Assembly: GCA_010032125.1 (NCBI GenBank) | Contig: RHAU01000039.1 | Span: 1-5,214 of the forward strand | Origin: Actinomycetota bacterium | GTDB taxonomy: Bacteria; Actinomycetota; Actinomycetes; Nanopelagicales; Nanopelagicaceae | Length of the DNA: 5,214 bases | Direction of reading: 5' to 3' | Notes under the pieces: model-generated | What the model saw: only the letters and a program-made list of their open reading frames with translations | Databases searched by the model: none | What the model was told of the DNA's origin: nothing | Made by a program: the position numbers and the translations under genes | Shown: piece after piece, positions 1 to 5,214 of the stretch | Position numbering within the stretch: position 1 is the stretch's first letter | Layout: each line of letters begins with the position of its first letter

Positions 1-1
1 T

Positions 2-493
2 CTGCCCGATGTCGAAGAGACTGGCCAAACTTTTGAAGAGAATGCGCTGCTGAAAGCGGAAACAATCTGCAAAGCAACCCAACTTCCCGCACTTGCAGAT
101 GACAGCGGTCTATGTGTTGACGCCTTAGGTGGAAAACCAGGAATTCTCTCCGCGCGATGGTCGGGTGTGCATGGAAATGACATGGCAAATATCGCCACAC
201 TTTTAGGCCAGATCTCACACGTTCCTGAAGCTGAACGAGGCGCACATTTTGTTTCGGTTATTGCACTTGCCACTCCCGATGGTCGGAGTCTTACTGTTCG
301 AGGTGAGATCAAAGGAAAAATTCTGCGCGCCCCTCGTGGCGAAGGTGGATTTGGATATGACCCCATCTTTCAGCCGGAGGGATATGAGATGACATTTGGC
401 GAAATGGAGCCATCGCTCAAAGATGAGATCAGCCATCGCGCCCAAGCGCTCCGCGAAGTGGCGCCGAAAATCGCCCCCTTCCTTGGGCTCTAA
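2..493 (+). CDS. rdgB: Non-canonical purine NTP pyrophosphatase (RdgB/HAM1/ITPase family), 5'-truncated by window
   Basis: It hydrolyses dITP, ITP and XTP to the monophosphate plus pyrophosphate in the cytoplasm, keeping deaminated purines out of DNA and RNA. The frame is open from base 2 and ends at TAA 491-493, giving 163 visible residues. The family is usually about 200 residues, so roughly 35 N-terminal residues, including the TGNxxK nucleotide-binding loop, lie outside the window. Family blocks visible in order are TFEENALLKA (residues 10-19), ADDSGL (32-37, with the metal/catalytic Asp), LGGKPGILSAR, GGFGYDPIF (115-123) and ISHR (143-146). An internal GTG at 167 is in frame but lies after the active-site Asp, so it is not the start. 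No disrupted motif was seen. The next plus-strand gene starts 97 bases downstream. The identification is firm; substrate range is inferred from the family. Confidence 0.96.
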   Translation: MPDVEETGQTFEENALLKAETICKATQLPALADDSGLCVDALGGKPGILSARWSGVHGNDMANIATLLGQISHVPEAERGAHFVSVIALATPDGRSLTVRGEIKGKILRAPRGEGGFGYDPIFQPEGYEMTFGEMEPSLKDEISHRAQALREVAPKIAPFLGL

Positions 494-590
494 TGGTTAT
501 CACTTATAGGCAGGCGCAGGTAGGCTTTTCATATACGCGGTAGCGCCTTGTTACCGCTGCTGTTCATTGAACTGATTGAAGGAGAGATTC
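494..590 (+). other. Intergenic gap with a small inverted repeat upstream of the basic-tail membrane protein gene
   Basis: The 97 bases between rdgB and the next gene contain a 6-bp inverted repeat, GCGGTA at 537-542 and TACCGC at 552-557, with a 9-base loop. No run of T follows, so it does not read as a good intrinsic terminator. It may simply shape the leader of the downstream mRNA. TATAGG at 505-510 with TTGGGC at 483-488 (16-base spacer) is a possible but weak promoter overlapping the rdgB end. Read-through from rdgB is equally possible. Confidence 0.3.
579..586 (+). promoter_or_regulatory. Ribosome binding site fixing a GTG start at 591
   Basis: AAGGAGAG matches the anti-Shine-Dalgarno sequence well. 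Its GGAG core at 581-584 ends 6 bases before GTG 591. This favours GTG 591 over the in-frame TTG at 576, which would lie upstream of this site. Confidence 0.8.
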
Positions 591-1346
591 GTGGCCGCCA
601 AGAAAAAAGCTCCGGCAAAGCGTCCTGCTAAGAAAGTCGCACCCAAGCGCCCTGCAAAGAAGCCCGCAACACGAAAGAGCCCAGCGCGCGCAACGAAGAA
701 GAGCGTTAAGCGACCAGTAAAGAAGGCCGCGACAAAGCGACCAGTAAAGAAGATTTCCGCATCAGCATCAAAAGTCGATGCAACAAAGATTGAAATTCCT
801 CCAGTACCTAATCGTTCAACAACATCGGTATCCACCACTCCTGCCCCAAGCAAGAGCGTCTCGACTTCAGCGCCGGCAAAGAAGACAAGTTCTCCAACAG
901 TTCTCTTTATGGTGATCGCAGGTATCGTCCTTCTTGCAATTTTCGCCCTCACAAATAGTGATAGCGATGATTCTGGTGCGCCGATGCCAAACGAATCAGT
1001 TTCAGAATCTGCAGAAGCAAATCCATCACCAAGCGAAAATGAGTCAACTGCTCTTACCGCTTATGAAGCTCCCGTTGGTTTTGTTGCTATCAATAATGGC
1101 AATGGCGGTGTCACCCTTCGATGGAAAGCGCCTGCAGCAGCTGAAGGCATCACCGGTTATGCGATTTCGGTCTCCTATAACGCTAAGGATTTCACCGAAG
1201 TGACCACCACAGCAGCCGATGTCTATTCATTTGATATCGCAATGGCCAGCGATGAAGGTGGAACTCAATTCTTGATTCAGACTGTTTATTCAGATGGAAC
1301 CAAGGTTGATGGCAAGAAGTTCTCGCTCAAAGGTAAGTATCAGTAA
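591..1346 (+). CDS. Single-pass membrane protein with histone-H1-like basic N-terminal tail and exported fibronectin-III-like domain
   Basis: I do not recognise a named family. The 251-residue protein reads in three parts. Residues 1-61 are almost entirely Lys, Arg, Ala and Pro, with the hexapeptide KRP(A/V)KK four times (10-15, 19-24, 40-45, 49-54); such tails resemble histone H1 and bacterial H1-like proteins that bind nucleic acid. Residues 62-102 are a Ser/Thr/Pro linker. A single hydrophobic helix (about 103-121, PTVLFMVIAGIVLLAIFAL) is followed by an acidic Ser/Glu/Asp segment. Residues about 161-251 look like one fibronectin type III domain: PVGFVAI, then VTLRWKAP with the core Trp at 178, then ITGYAISVS. 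By the positive-inside rule the basic tail is cytoplasmic and the FnIII domain outside. There is no signal-peptide cleavage motif or catalytic motif. A role linking nucleoid or RNA to the membrane is only inference; the tail could equally be a topology or membrane-phospholipid anchor. The gene converges on the acyltransferase gene. Confidence 0.85.
   Translation: MAAKKKAPAKRPAKKVAPKRPAKKPATRKSPARATKKSVKRPVKKAATKRPVKKISASASKVDATKIEIPPVPNRSTTSVSTTPAPSKSVSTSAPAKKTSSPTVLFMVIAGIVLLAIFALTNSDSDDSGAPMPNESVSESAEANPSPSENESTALTAYEAPVGFVAINNGNGGVTLRWKAPAAAEGITGYAISVSYNAKDFTEVTTTAADVYSFDIAMASDEGGTQFLIQTVYSDGTKVDGKKFSLKGKYQ
618..752 (+). repeat. Degenerate in-frame repeats encoding KRP(A/V)KK
   Basis: Four 18-base units at 618-635, 645-662, 708-725 and 735-752 encode the hexapeptide KRPAKK (first two) or KRPVKK (last two). 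The last two are identical at DNA level (aagcgaccagtaaagaag), 27 bases apart. The first two use different synonymous codons. This suggests selection on the peptide together with a recent local duplication of the 708-752 pair. Confidence 0.85.
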
Positions 1347-1349
1347 ACC

Positions 1350-1363
1350 TCTGCGAGAGCAGA
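1350..1363. terminator. Small hairpin in the convergent gap, possible bidirectional terminator
   Basis: TCTGC (1350-1354) pairs with GCAGA (1359-1363) around a GAGA tetraloop, and lies in the 22-base gap between two convergent stop codons. On the plus strand a T-rich stretch (ctcttacttttg, 1367-1378) follows a few bases later. The stem is only 5 bp, and the T-rich part lies inside the end of the opposing gene, so this is a weak candidate supported mainly by its position. The 7-base sequence aacctct flanks it as a direct repeat (1346-1352 and 1363-1369). Confidence 0.4.
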
Positions 1364-1368
1364 ACCTC

Positions 1369-3132
1369 TTACTTTTGTAGCACTTCCAAAATCGCCGCGA
1401 CGTAGGCATTAACGCCCGGTGGATTGAGGTGAACTCCGTCCTCTGCAAAAAACTCTGGATGATTCTTGGAGATGACATTCCATTTCACCAGAGTTGCATT
1501 TGAATAATCGCTGACTACTTTGGCGATAATCTCGTTATTGGATTCTTGCCATGAGCGCGGTACCGCGGTGTTGACGACAATGATCTGCGGTTGATTCTTT
1601 ACGATCTCCATCACGGCGCGGACATCTGCTTCGCGCAATGCGTTGTTATTTCCCATATTAAGAACGACAGGGGAGTTTGAAACATATTGCTGGTCGGTTT
1701 TTGCCACCTCAATCAACTCGCCAATTTGCCGACCGACTCGAGCATTAATCAATTCAATTTTCTGATATTGCGCTAAAACATTTCGGATACCAAGAATGAC
1801 TGAATCTCCTGTAACCCAGAGCCCAGGCGTTCCAGTATCGGTCACGACTCCGTCATTGTTTGCACTTTGCTGCGCCGCTTCTTTAGCAGCTTCGGCCTTC
1901 GCTCGAGCCGCATCATCTGCACGTTGTATGGCAGAGAGTGACATCGTCGCAGTCACGACTACGGTCACCACGACAGCAAGAAGTGCCGACAATCTTTGGC
2001 GAAGGCGAACTGCGGGAGTTCGATATTTCATGCCGCGGAACCAGAGTTCGAAATATCCGCGCCTTACCGGCAATTCCACATAACGCAGCGAGATATCAGC
2101 AAGAGCAAAGACCACTAGCACTCGAAGTGCGTATAAAGCCCAGTCATCGCCGACAAGATCTAGTGATGGACGGGTTAATTGAAAGACTATCCAATGCCAC
2201 AAGTAGATGCCGTAAGAGCGCTCACCAATCCATATCATCGGTCGAGTACTTAATATCGGCGCAAATCTTGATGCCGGATGGACTACGGAGATCAGAGTTG
2301 CACATCCAAAGAGTGCAGAAATGGGGAAGGCGATTCGATAAAGAGTCGGATCACTTTCTTTGATAAAGAGAAAAGTACTGAGTAAGCCGAGCAATCCAAT
2401 AACGCCGATGAGATCGATGAAATCTTGGGCCCGCCTTGAAATTTCTTTAGTGAGATTTTGCGGATGCCAACTCACAGCGAGTGCGGCGCCGAGAAATAAT
2501 CCGATGGAATGTGTATCTGTCCCGAAGTACACGTGACTGACCGCTGAAGCGTGGGTATCTATTTGTACGGAATACAAAAAGAGCGCGATTCCCGATGCGA
2601 GCGCGATTCCTAGCGCCGCAATTGAGATATTTTTCTTTCCGAAATATCGCAGCACAAGAAGTAGAACCAATGGCCAGATGAGATAGAACTGCGCTTCGAC
2701 TGCGAGAGACCATGTGTGTTGCAATAGAGGTGGTCTTCCAATTGCTTCGAAATAATCCTGCTGACGCGAGACGAGCGCCCAGTTCATCGTTCCGGTGAAG
2801 ACATATGGCAGATCGCTAACGAAGCGGCGCACCGTATCTGGAGCGTATGTACCGATGTAGAGCAGAGTCAGAATGACCATGGCAACAAGTGCAGGCACCA
2901 GCCGCCTTATACGGCTGAGATAAAAGGCGCGAAGATCAAGAGTTCCAGAGCGTTGAATCGAATCGAGAATCAATCCAGTAATAACGTACCCAGAGATAAC
3001 AAAGAAGAGATCAACGCCGAGAAATCCGCCTGGAATCCAATCAATTCCGAGGTGATAAAGAAGTACCGCTACGACTGCGACAGCGCGAAGGCCATCGACT
3101 GAATGGATATAGCGGTTAGAACTCGCCGACAT
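1369..3132 (-). CDS. OatA/OafA-type membrane O-acyltransferase (acyltransferase 3) with C-terminal SGNH domain
   Basis: This polytopic enzyme of 587 residues probably moves acyl (usually acetyl) groups across the membrane onto peptidoglycan or a surface glycan. The acyltransferase-3 part (about 7-400) shows Arg16-X10-His27 in VDGLRAV...LLYHL, FFVISGYVITG (43-53), RIRRL (74-78), WSLAVEAQFYLIWP (141-154) and RYVELPVRR (350-358). About eleven hydrophobic segments can be seen, the last near 382-402. An Ala/charged linker (404-430) leads to an SGNH hydrolase-like domain: GDS (442-444, nucleophile Ser444), VGRQ (466-469), GNNN (494-497) and DGVHLNPPG (565-573, Asp565 and His568). All catalytic residues are present. 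Length and order match OatA-like proteins. ATG 3132 overlaps the upstream stop by one base (TGATG); GTG 3135 directly before it would give a 4-base overlap and one more residue. No strong ribosome site precedes it, so translational coupling to the coiled-coil gene is likely. The acceptor polymer cannot be told from sequence. Confidence 0.93.
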   Translation of the reverse strand: MSASSNRYIHSVDGLRAVAVVAVLLYHLGIDWIPGGFLGVDLFFVISGYVITGLILDSIQRSGTLDLRAFYLSRIRRLVPALVAMVILTLLYIGTYAPDTVRRFVSDLPYVFTGTMNWALVSRQQDYFEAIGRPPLLQHTWSLAVEAQFYLIWPLVLLLVLRYFGKKNISIAALGIALASGIALFLYSVQIDTHASAVSHVYFGTDTHSIGLFLGAALAVSWHPQNLTKEISRRAQDFIDLIGVIGLLGLLSTFLFIKESDPTLYRIAFPISALFGCATLISVVHPASRFAPILSTRPMIWIGERSYGIYLWHWIVFQLTRPSLDLVGDDWALYALRVLVVFALADISLRYVELPVRRGYFELWFRGMKYRTPAVRLRQRLSALLAVVVTVVVTATMSLSAIQRADDAARAKAEAAKEAAQQSANNDGVVTDTGTPGLWVTGDSVILGIRNVLAQYQKIELINARVGRQIGELIEVAKTDQQYVSNSPVVLNMGNNNALREADVRAVMEIVKNQPQIIVVNTAVPRSWQESNNEIIAKVVSDYSNATLVKWNVISKNHPEFFAEDGVHLNPPGVNAYVAAILEVLQK

Positions 3133-3962
3133 CACCGACGTTTCTTAGATGAGGACTTCTTCTTTGAAGCAGATTTAGCGGACTTGGAAGGGGTTTTCTT
3201 TACCGATTCTTCGTTGGCGGCTGCAGCGATACGCGCTACAACTTTCTGGTCGCCTGTAGGAGTGCCATCGGGACGAATGGCATCAGTGACTTGGCGCTGA
3301 AGATCTTGAAGGCGATTGAAAGCGCTATCAAGACGCTGCCGTGATTGTGCAATCGCATTTTCCGCTGCATCTAGTGATTGAGTTTGGATTCGATACAGAC
3401 GTTCGGCTTCGGAGATAACCCCAGAAAGCCAGTTGCGGTATTCAGAGACTTCCGTTGTTGCAGTGAGCACGAGTCGATCCGCTTCACGTTTTGCTCCAGA
3501 AGTGATTGCCGATGCTTCACGCTTTCGGGTGTTGAGCAAATCTTCTGCTTCAGATTCTGCGCCAGAGATAATGTCTGCCGCATCTGCTTCCGCCGCTTCA
3601 ATATATTTGCGGCCACGACTTTCCGCTGCCGCTAAAGTTGATTTGGCTTTCGCTTCTGCACTTTCGATGGCGGCAGATGCGTTCTTGCGACTCTCGTTGA
3701 GAATTCGCTCCGCATTTGCGTTCGCCTTTGCTTCACGTTGTTGTGCGGTGCGAATGATCGACATCGCGGTTTCGGTTGCAAGAATTTCAAATTCTTCTTT
3801 GGATAAAGCAGTGATGTCGCGGCGCGAACGGAGATCATTGAGTTGTGATTCCAACTCGCGAATGCGCTCTAATGATTGAGAACCAGCTGCAAGATTCGGT
3901 TTGGCTTGTGTTTCATCTTCGCCTTTGAATCCAACCCAGGACAAGAAGTTCTTCTCTGCCAT
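3132..3962 (-). CDS. Hendecad-repeat coiled-coil protein with Ser/Lys-rich C-terminal tail (DivIVA/Scy/FilP-like scaffold)
   Basis: The product is a 276-residue soluble protein with no catalytic motif and no membrane helix. Residues 1-15 carry a short hydrophobic patch (NFLSWVGF), followed by a polar linker. A first helix runs from about 30 to 48 (LERIRELESQLNDLRSRR). A second, very long helix runs from about 55 to 228. Residues 84-171 are eight consecutive 11-residue units close to A-x-x-I/L-I/L-x-x-A-x-x-E/K, the a-d-e-h core pattern of a hendecad coiled coil. Residues 255-276 form a Ser/Lys/Arg tail ending SKKKSSSKKRR. Actinobacterial polar-growth and cytoskeletal proteins (DivIVA/Wag31, Scy, FilP) have comparable Ala/Glu-rich coiled coils, but the typical DivIVA N-terminal domain is not recognisable, so the family placement is tentative. 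The start is ATG 3962 behind a strong GAAAGGAG. The stop overlaps the start of the acyltransferase gene, so the two proteins are probably made together. Confidence 0.88.
   Translation of the reverse strand: MAEKNFLSWVGFKGEDETQAKPNLAAGSQSLERIRELESQLNDLRSRRDITALSKEEFEILATETAMSIIRTAQQREAKANANAERILNESRKNASAAIESAEAKAKSTLAAAESRGRKYIEAAEADAADIISGAESEAEDLLNTRKREASAITSGAKREADRLVLTATTEVSEYRNWLSGVISEAERLYRIQTQSLDAAENAIAQSRQRLDSAFNRLQDLQRQVTDAIRPDGTPTGDQKVVARIAAAANEESVKKTPSKSAKSASKKKSSSKKRR
3450..3713 (-). repeat. Eight 11-residue (33-base) protein repeats in the coiled-coil gene
   Basis: Codons 84-171 can be laid out as eight units of 11 without a gap. Position 1 is Ala in seven units and Gly in one. 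Positions 4 and 5 are mostly Ile/Leu, position 8 is Ala in six of eight, and position 11 is Glu in the last four units and mostly charged earlier. The DNA copies have diverged, so the periodicity is held at protein level. Confidence 0.85.
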
Positions 3963-3968
3963 GGTGCG

Positions 3969-3976
3969 CTCCTTTC
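3969..3976 (-). promoter_or_regulatory. Strong ribosome binding site of the coiled-coil gene
   Basis: On the minus strand GAAAGGAG lies 6 bases before ATG 3962. It fixes the start of the coiled-coil protein and implies efficient initiation independent of the upstream dehydrogenase gene. Confidence 0.85.
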
Positions 3977-3978
3977 AA

Positions 3979-4034
3979 TCGACCCCTTTCGGGGACGCGA
4001 ATCTTCCCATGAGGTCGCACCTCTTGGAAATGGG
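3979..4034 (-). promoter_or_regulatory. Two consecutive hairpins in the 95-base gap between glutamate dehydrogenase and coiled-coil genes
   Basis: Read on the minus strand, the first hairpin (4034-4006) pairs CCCAT and GAGGT with ACCTC and ATGGG around a GCG loop, with a one-sided 6-base bulge TTCCAA; this makes 10 bp in all. The second (3994-3983) is CCCC-GAAA-GGGG, a GNRA tetraloop stem that outer bases 3979-3981 and 3998-4000 could extend. It ends 6 bases before the ribosome site. Neither is followed by a T run, so they are not classical intrinsic terminators. They could protect the dehydrogenase mRNA end, cause partial attenuation, or form the leader of the coiled-coil mRNA. No known riboswitch was recognised. 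Confidence 0.45.
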
Positions 4035-4057
4035 CTATCTGCGCAGCAGGGTTTGGC

Positions 4058-5214
4058 TCAGGGATATAGACCGCGGAGGCGATGCGCCTGCGCTACCCGT
4101 CCGACGCCGATCATGTTGGCCGCTTCGCGCCAGGTAACTTTCTTCGATACAGAGGTTTCTGCAACCTCATTAATGGCGCGCATCATGATGCTGTTGAGAT
4201 TTTCTTTAACTTCATCTGCGCTCCAGAAGAAGTTCTGTTTATCTTGTACCCATTCAAAATAAGAAACAATGACGCCGCCAGAGTTTGCAAGAATATCTGG
4301 GACAACCAAAATTCCTTTATCGTTTAATACTTGATCGCCTTGGGGAGTAGTAGGAGCGTTTGCTCCTTCAACAACGACTTTTGCTTTGATTCCCGGAGCA
4401 GTGGAGTGGGTAATCGAATCGGCAAGCGCTGCCGGAACTAATACATCAACGGGCAGATGAAGTAATTCGGTATTCGTCAGCGTTTCCGTTCCCGGCGCAC
4501 CCACAACTGTGCCATTTTCTCGGGCAAATTTCTGAAGTGATTCGACACTTGAAAAACCTGTGACGCCACCTTTGACATCGCTTACTGCGACGACTTTCAG
4601 GCCTAGTTTCTCCAGAGCAAGCGCTGCCCAATAACCAACTTTTCCAAAACCTTGAATAGCGACAGTTGCTCCATCTTGCGCGATTTTTTTCTGACGGAGC
4701 GCTTCACAAACTGCAATTGCAACTCCATCTCCGGTCGCTGACGTTCTTCCAAGAGAGCCACCGAGAACGATTGGTTTTCCTGTTACAACTCCCGGAACTG
4801 AATATCCGGCGTTGACTGAATATGTATCCATCATCCACGCCATATTTCGCTCGTCAGTTCCAACATCAGGGGCTGGAATGTCACGCTCTGGACCAATAAT
4901 CGGCAAGATCTCAGAGGTATAGCGTCGAGTTAATCTCTCATTCTCACGCTCAGAAAGCTGCGACGGATTAACCGCAACGCCACCTTTAGCGCCACCGTAG
5001 GGAAGATTTGTGAGCGCGCATTTCCAGGTCATCAGCATCGCCAGCGCGACAGTCTCATCGAGATCAATATCTTGATGGAAACGTACGCCACCCTTGGATG
5101 GTCCGCGCGTCGTTGAATACTGAACGCGATATCCCTTGTACATCTCGACGCGATCGTCATCTCGCCGAAGCGGAACTGCTACTTCAAGAATGCGACGCGG
5201 AGTGGAGAGTGTGT
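4058..5214 (-). CDS. gdhA: Glutamate dehydrogenase (Glu/Leu/Phe/Val dehydrogenase family), N-terminus outside window
   Basis: It interconverts glutamate with 2-oxoglutarate plus ammonium using NAD(P), linking nitrogen and carbon metabolism in the cytoplasm. The frame is open from the window edge to TGA 4060-4058. About 385 residues are visible; the family is usually 410-450, so roughly 30 N-terminal residues are missing. The ATG at 5143 is internal, because the family-typical LEVAVPLRRDDDRVE precedes it. In visible numbering, the substrate/catalytic residues are Lys40 (PSKGGVRFH), Lys64 (MTWKCAL), Lys76 (PYGGAKGGV) and Asp116 (PAPDVGT). The nucleotide-binding fold shows GFGKVG (188-193), AVSDVKGG, VVEGAN and NSGGVIVSYFEW. 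PYGGAKGG rather than the GGGKAV of leucine dehydrogenases supports glutamate as substrate. NAD versus NADP use is left open. The following gene is 95 bases away, so co-transcription is possible but not shown. Confidence 0.95.
   Translation of the reverse strand, partial: TLSTPRRILEVAVPLRRDDDRVEMYKGYRVQYSTTRGPSKGGVRFHQDIDLDETVALAMLMTWKCALTNLPYGGAKGGVAVNPSQLSERENERLTRRYTSEILPIIGPERDIPAPDVGTDERNMAWMMDTYSVNAGYSVPGVVTGKPIVLGGSLGRTSATGDGVAIAVCEALRQKKIAQDGATVAIQGFGKVGYWAALALEKLGLKVVAVSDVKGGVTGFSSVESLQKFARENGTVVGAPGTETLTNTELLHLPVDVLVPAALADSITHSTAPGIKAKVVVEGANAPTTPQGDQVLNDKGILVVPDILANSGGVIVSYFEWVQDKQNFFWSADEVKENLNSIMMRAINEVAETSVSKKVTWREAANMIGVGRVAQAHRLRGLYP

Noticed and set aside
501..560. tRNA or small RNA gene in the gap after rdgB
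   Set aside because: No cloverleaf, T-loop consensus or CCA end could be built; only one 6-bp inverted repeat is present.
551..952. Minus-strand open frame of 133 codons rich in Phe, Ala and Gly
   Set aside because: It lies antisense to the Lys/Ala/Pro-rich tail; AAG/AAA and GCx codons read backwards give Phe/Leu and Gly/Arg/Ala. It has no ribosome site or recognisable domain.
1938..2363. Plus-strand open frame of 141 codons
   Set aside because: It lies antisense to the acyltransferase membrane region, whose sense frame has all family motifs. The antisense product has no recognisable features.
3433..3879. Plus-strand open frame of 148 codons rich in Ala, Ser and Arg
   Set aside because: It is the exact antisense of the Ala/Glu-rich coiled-coil repeat, which by composition leaves few stops on the reverse strand. 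The sense gene has a strong ribosome site and a coherent hendecad pattern.
3132..3962. Calling the coiled-coil protein DivIVA/Wag31 or ATP synthase subunit b
   Set aside because: The DivIVA N-terminal domain signature is not visible and there is no membrane helix as in subunit b; only the coiled-coil character is shared.
3979..4000. CCCC-GAAA-GGGG hairpin as an intrinsic terminator of glutamate dehydrogenase
   Set aside because: There is no T run after the stem on the minus strand; the next bases lead straight into the ribosome binding site. It is reported instead as a leader structure.
4058..5214. Leucine or phenylalanine dehydrogenase instead of glutamate dehydrogenase
   Set aside because: The substrate loop reads PYGGAKGG, typical of glutamate dehydrogenases, rather than the GGGKAV type. 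The length is also closer to glutamate dehydrogenase.

Overview
The window looks like chromosomal housekeeping sequence from an actinobacterium of moderate G+C (roughly half G+C by eye). The lines of evidence are a long Ala/Glu/Lys coiled-coil protein of DivIVA/Scy/FilP style, histone-H1-like Lys/Ala/Pro tails, an OatA/OafA-type acyltransferase and tight gene packing. Freshwater acI-type Actinobacteria (Nanopelagicales/Planktophila-like) would fit, but this is inference; there is no rRNA or other taxonomic marker here. No mobile element, CRISPR array, tRNA or rRNA was seen.

Layout. Plus strand: the 3' part of rdgB (2-493), which cleans non-canonical purine nucleotides from the NTP pool. After a 97-base gap comes a membrane protein (591-1346) with a very basic cytoplasmic tail, one membrane helix and an exported fibronectin-III-like domain. 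A 22-base convergent gap holding a small hairpin separates it from the minus-strand genes. Minus strand, in transcription order: glutamate dehydrogenase (5214-4058, its N-terminus outside the window), a 95-base gap with two consecutive hairpins, a coiled-coil protein (3962-3132), and an OatA-like acyltransferase with a C-terminal SGNH domain (3132-1369). The acyltransferase start overlaps the stop of the coiled-coil gene.

How they fit together. The overlapping pair is the most suggestive unit: a cytoplasmic filament-type scaffold co-translated with an enzyme that moves acyl groups across the membrane onto envelope glycans. This points to localised cell-wall or surface-polymer acylation. The coiled-coil protein has a very regular 11-residue repeat and a Ser/Lys-rich C-terminal tail. 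The membrane protein on the opposite strand has a comparable basic tail at its N-terminus. No gene of a clearly new enzymatic system is visible. The most unusual items are the uncharacterised basic-tail membrane protein, the hendecad protein and the structured leader upstream of it.
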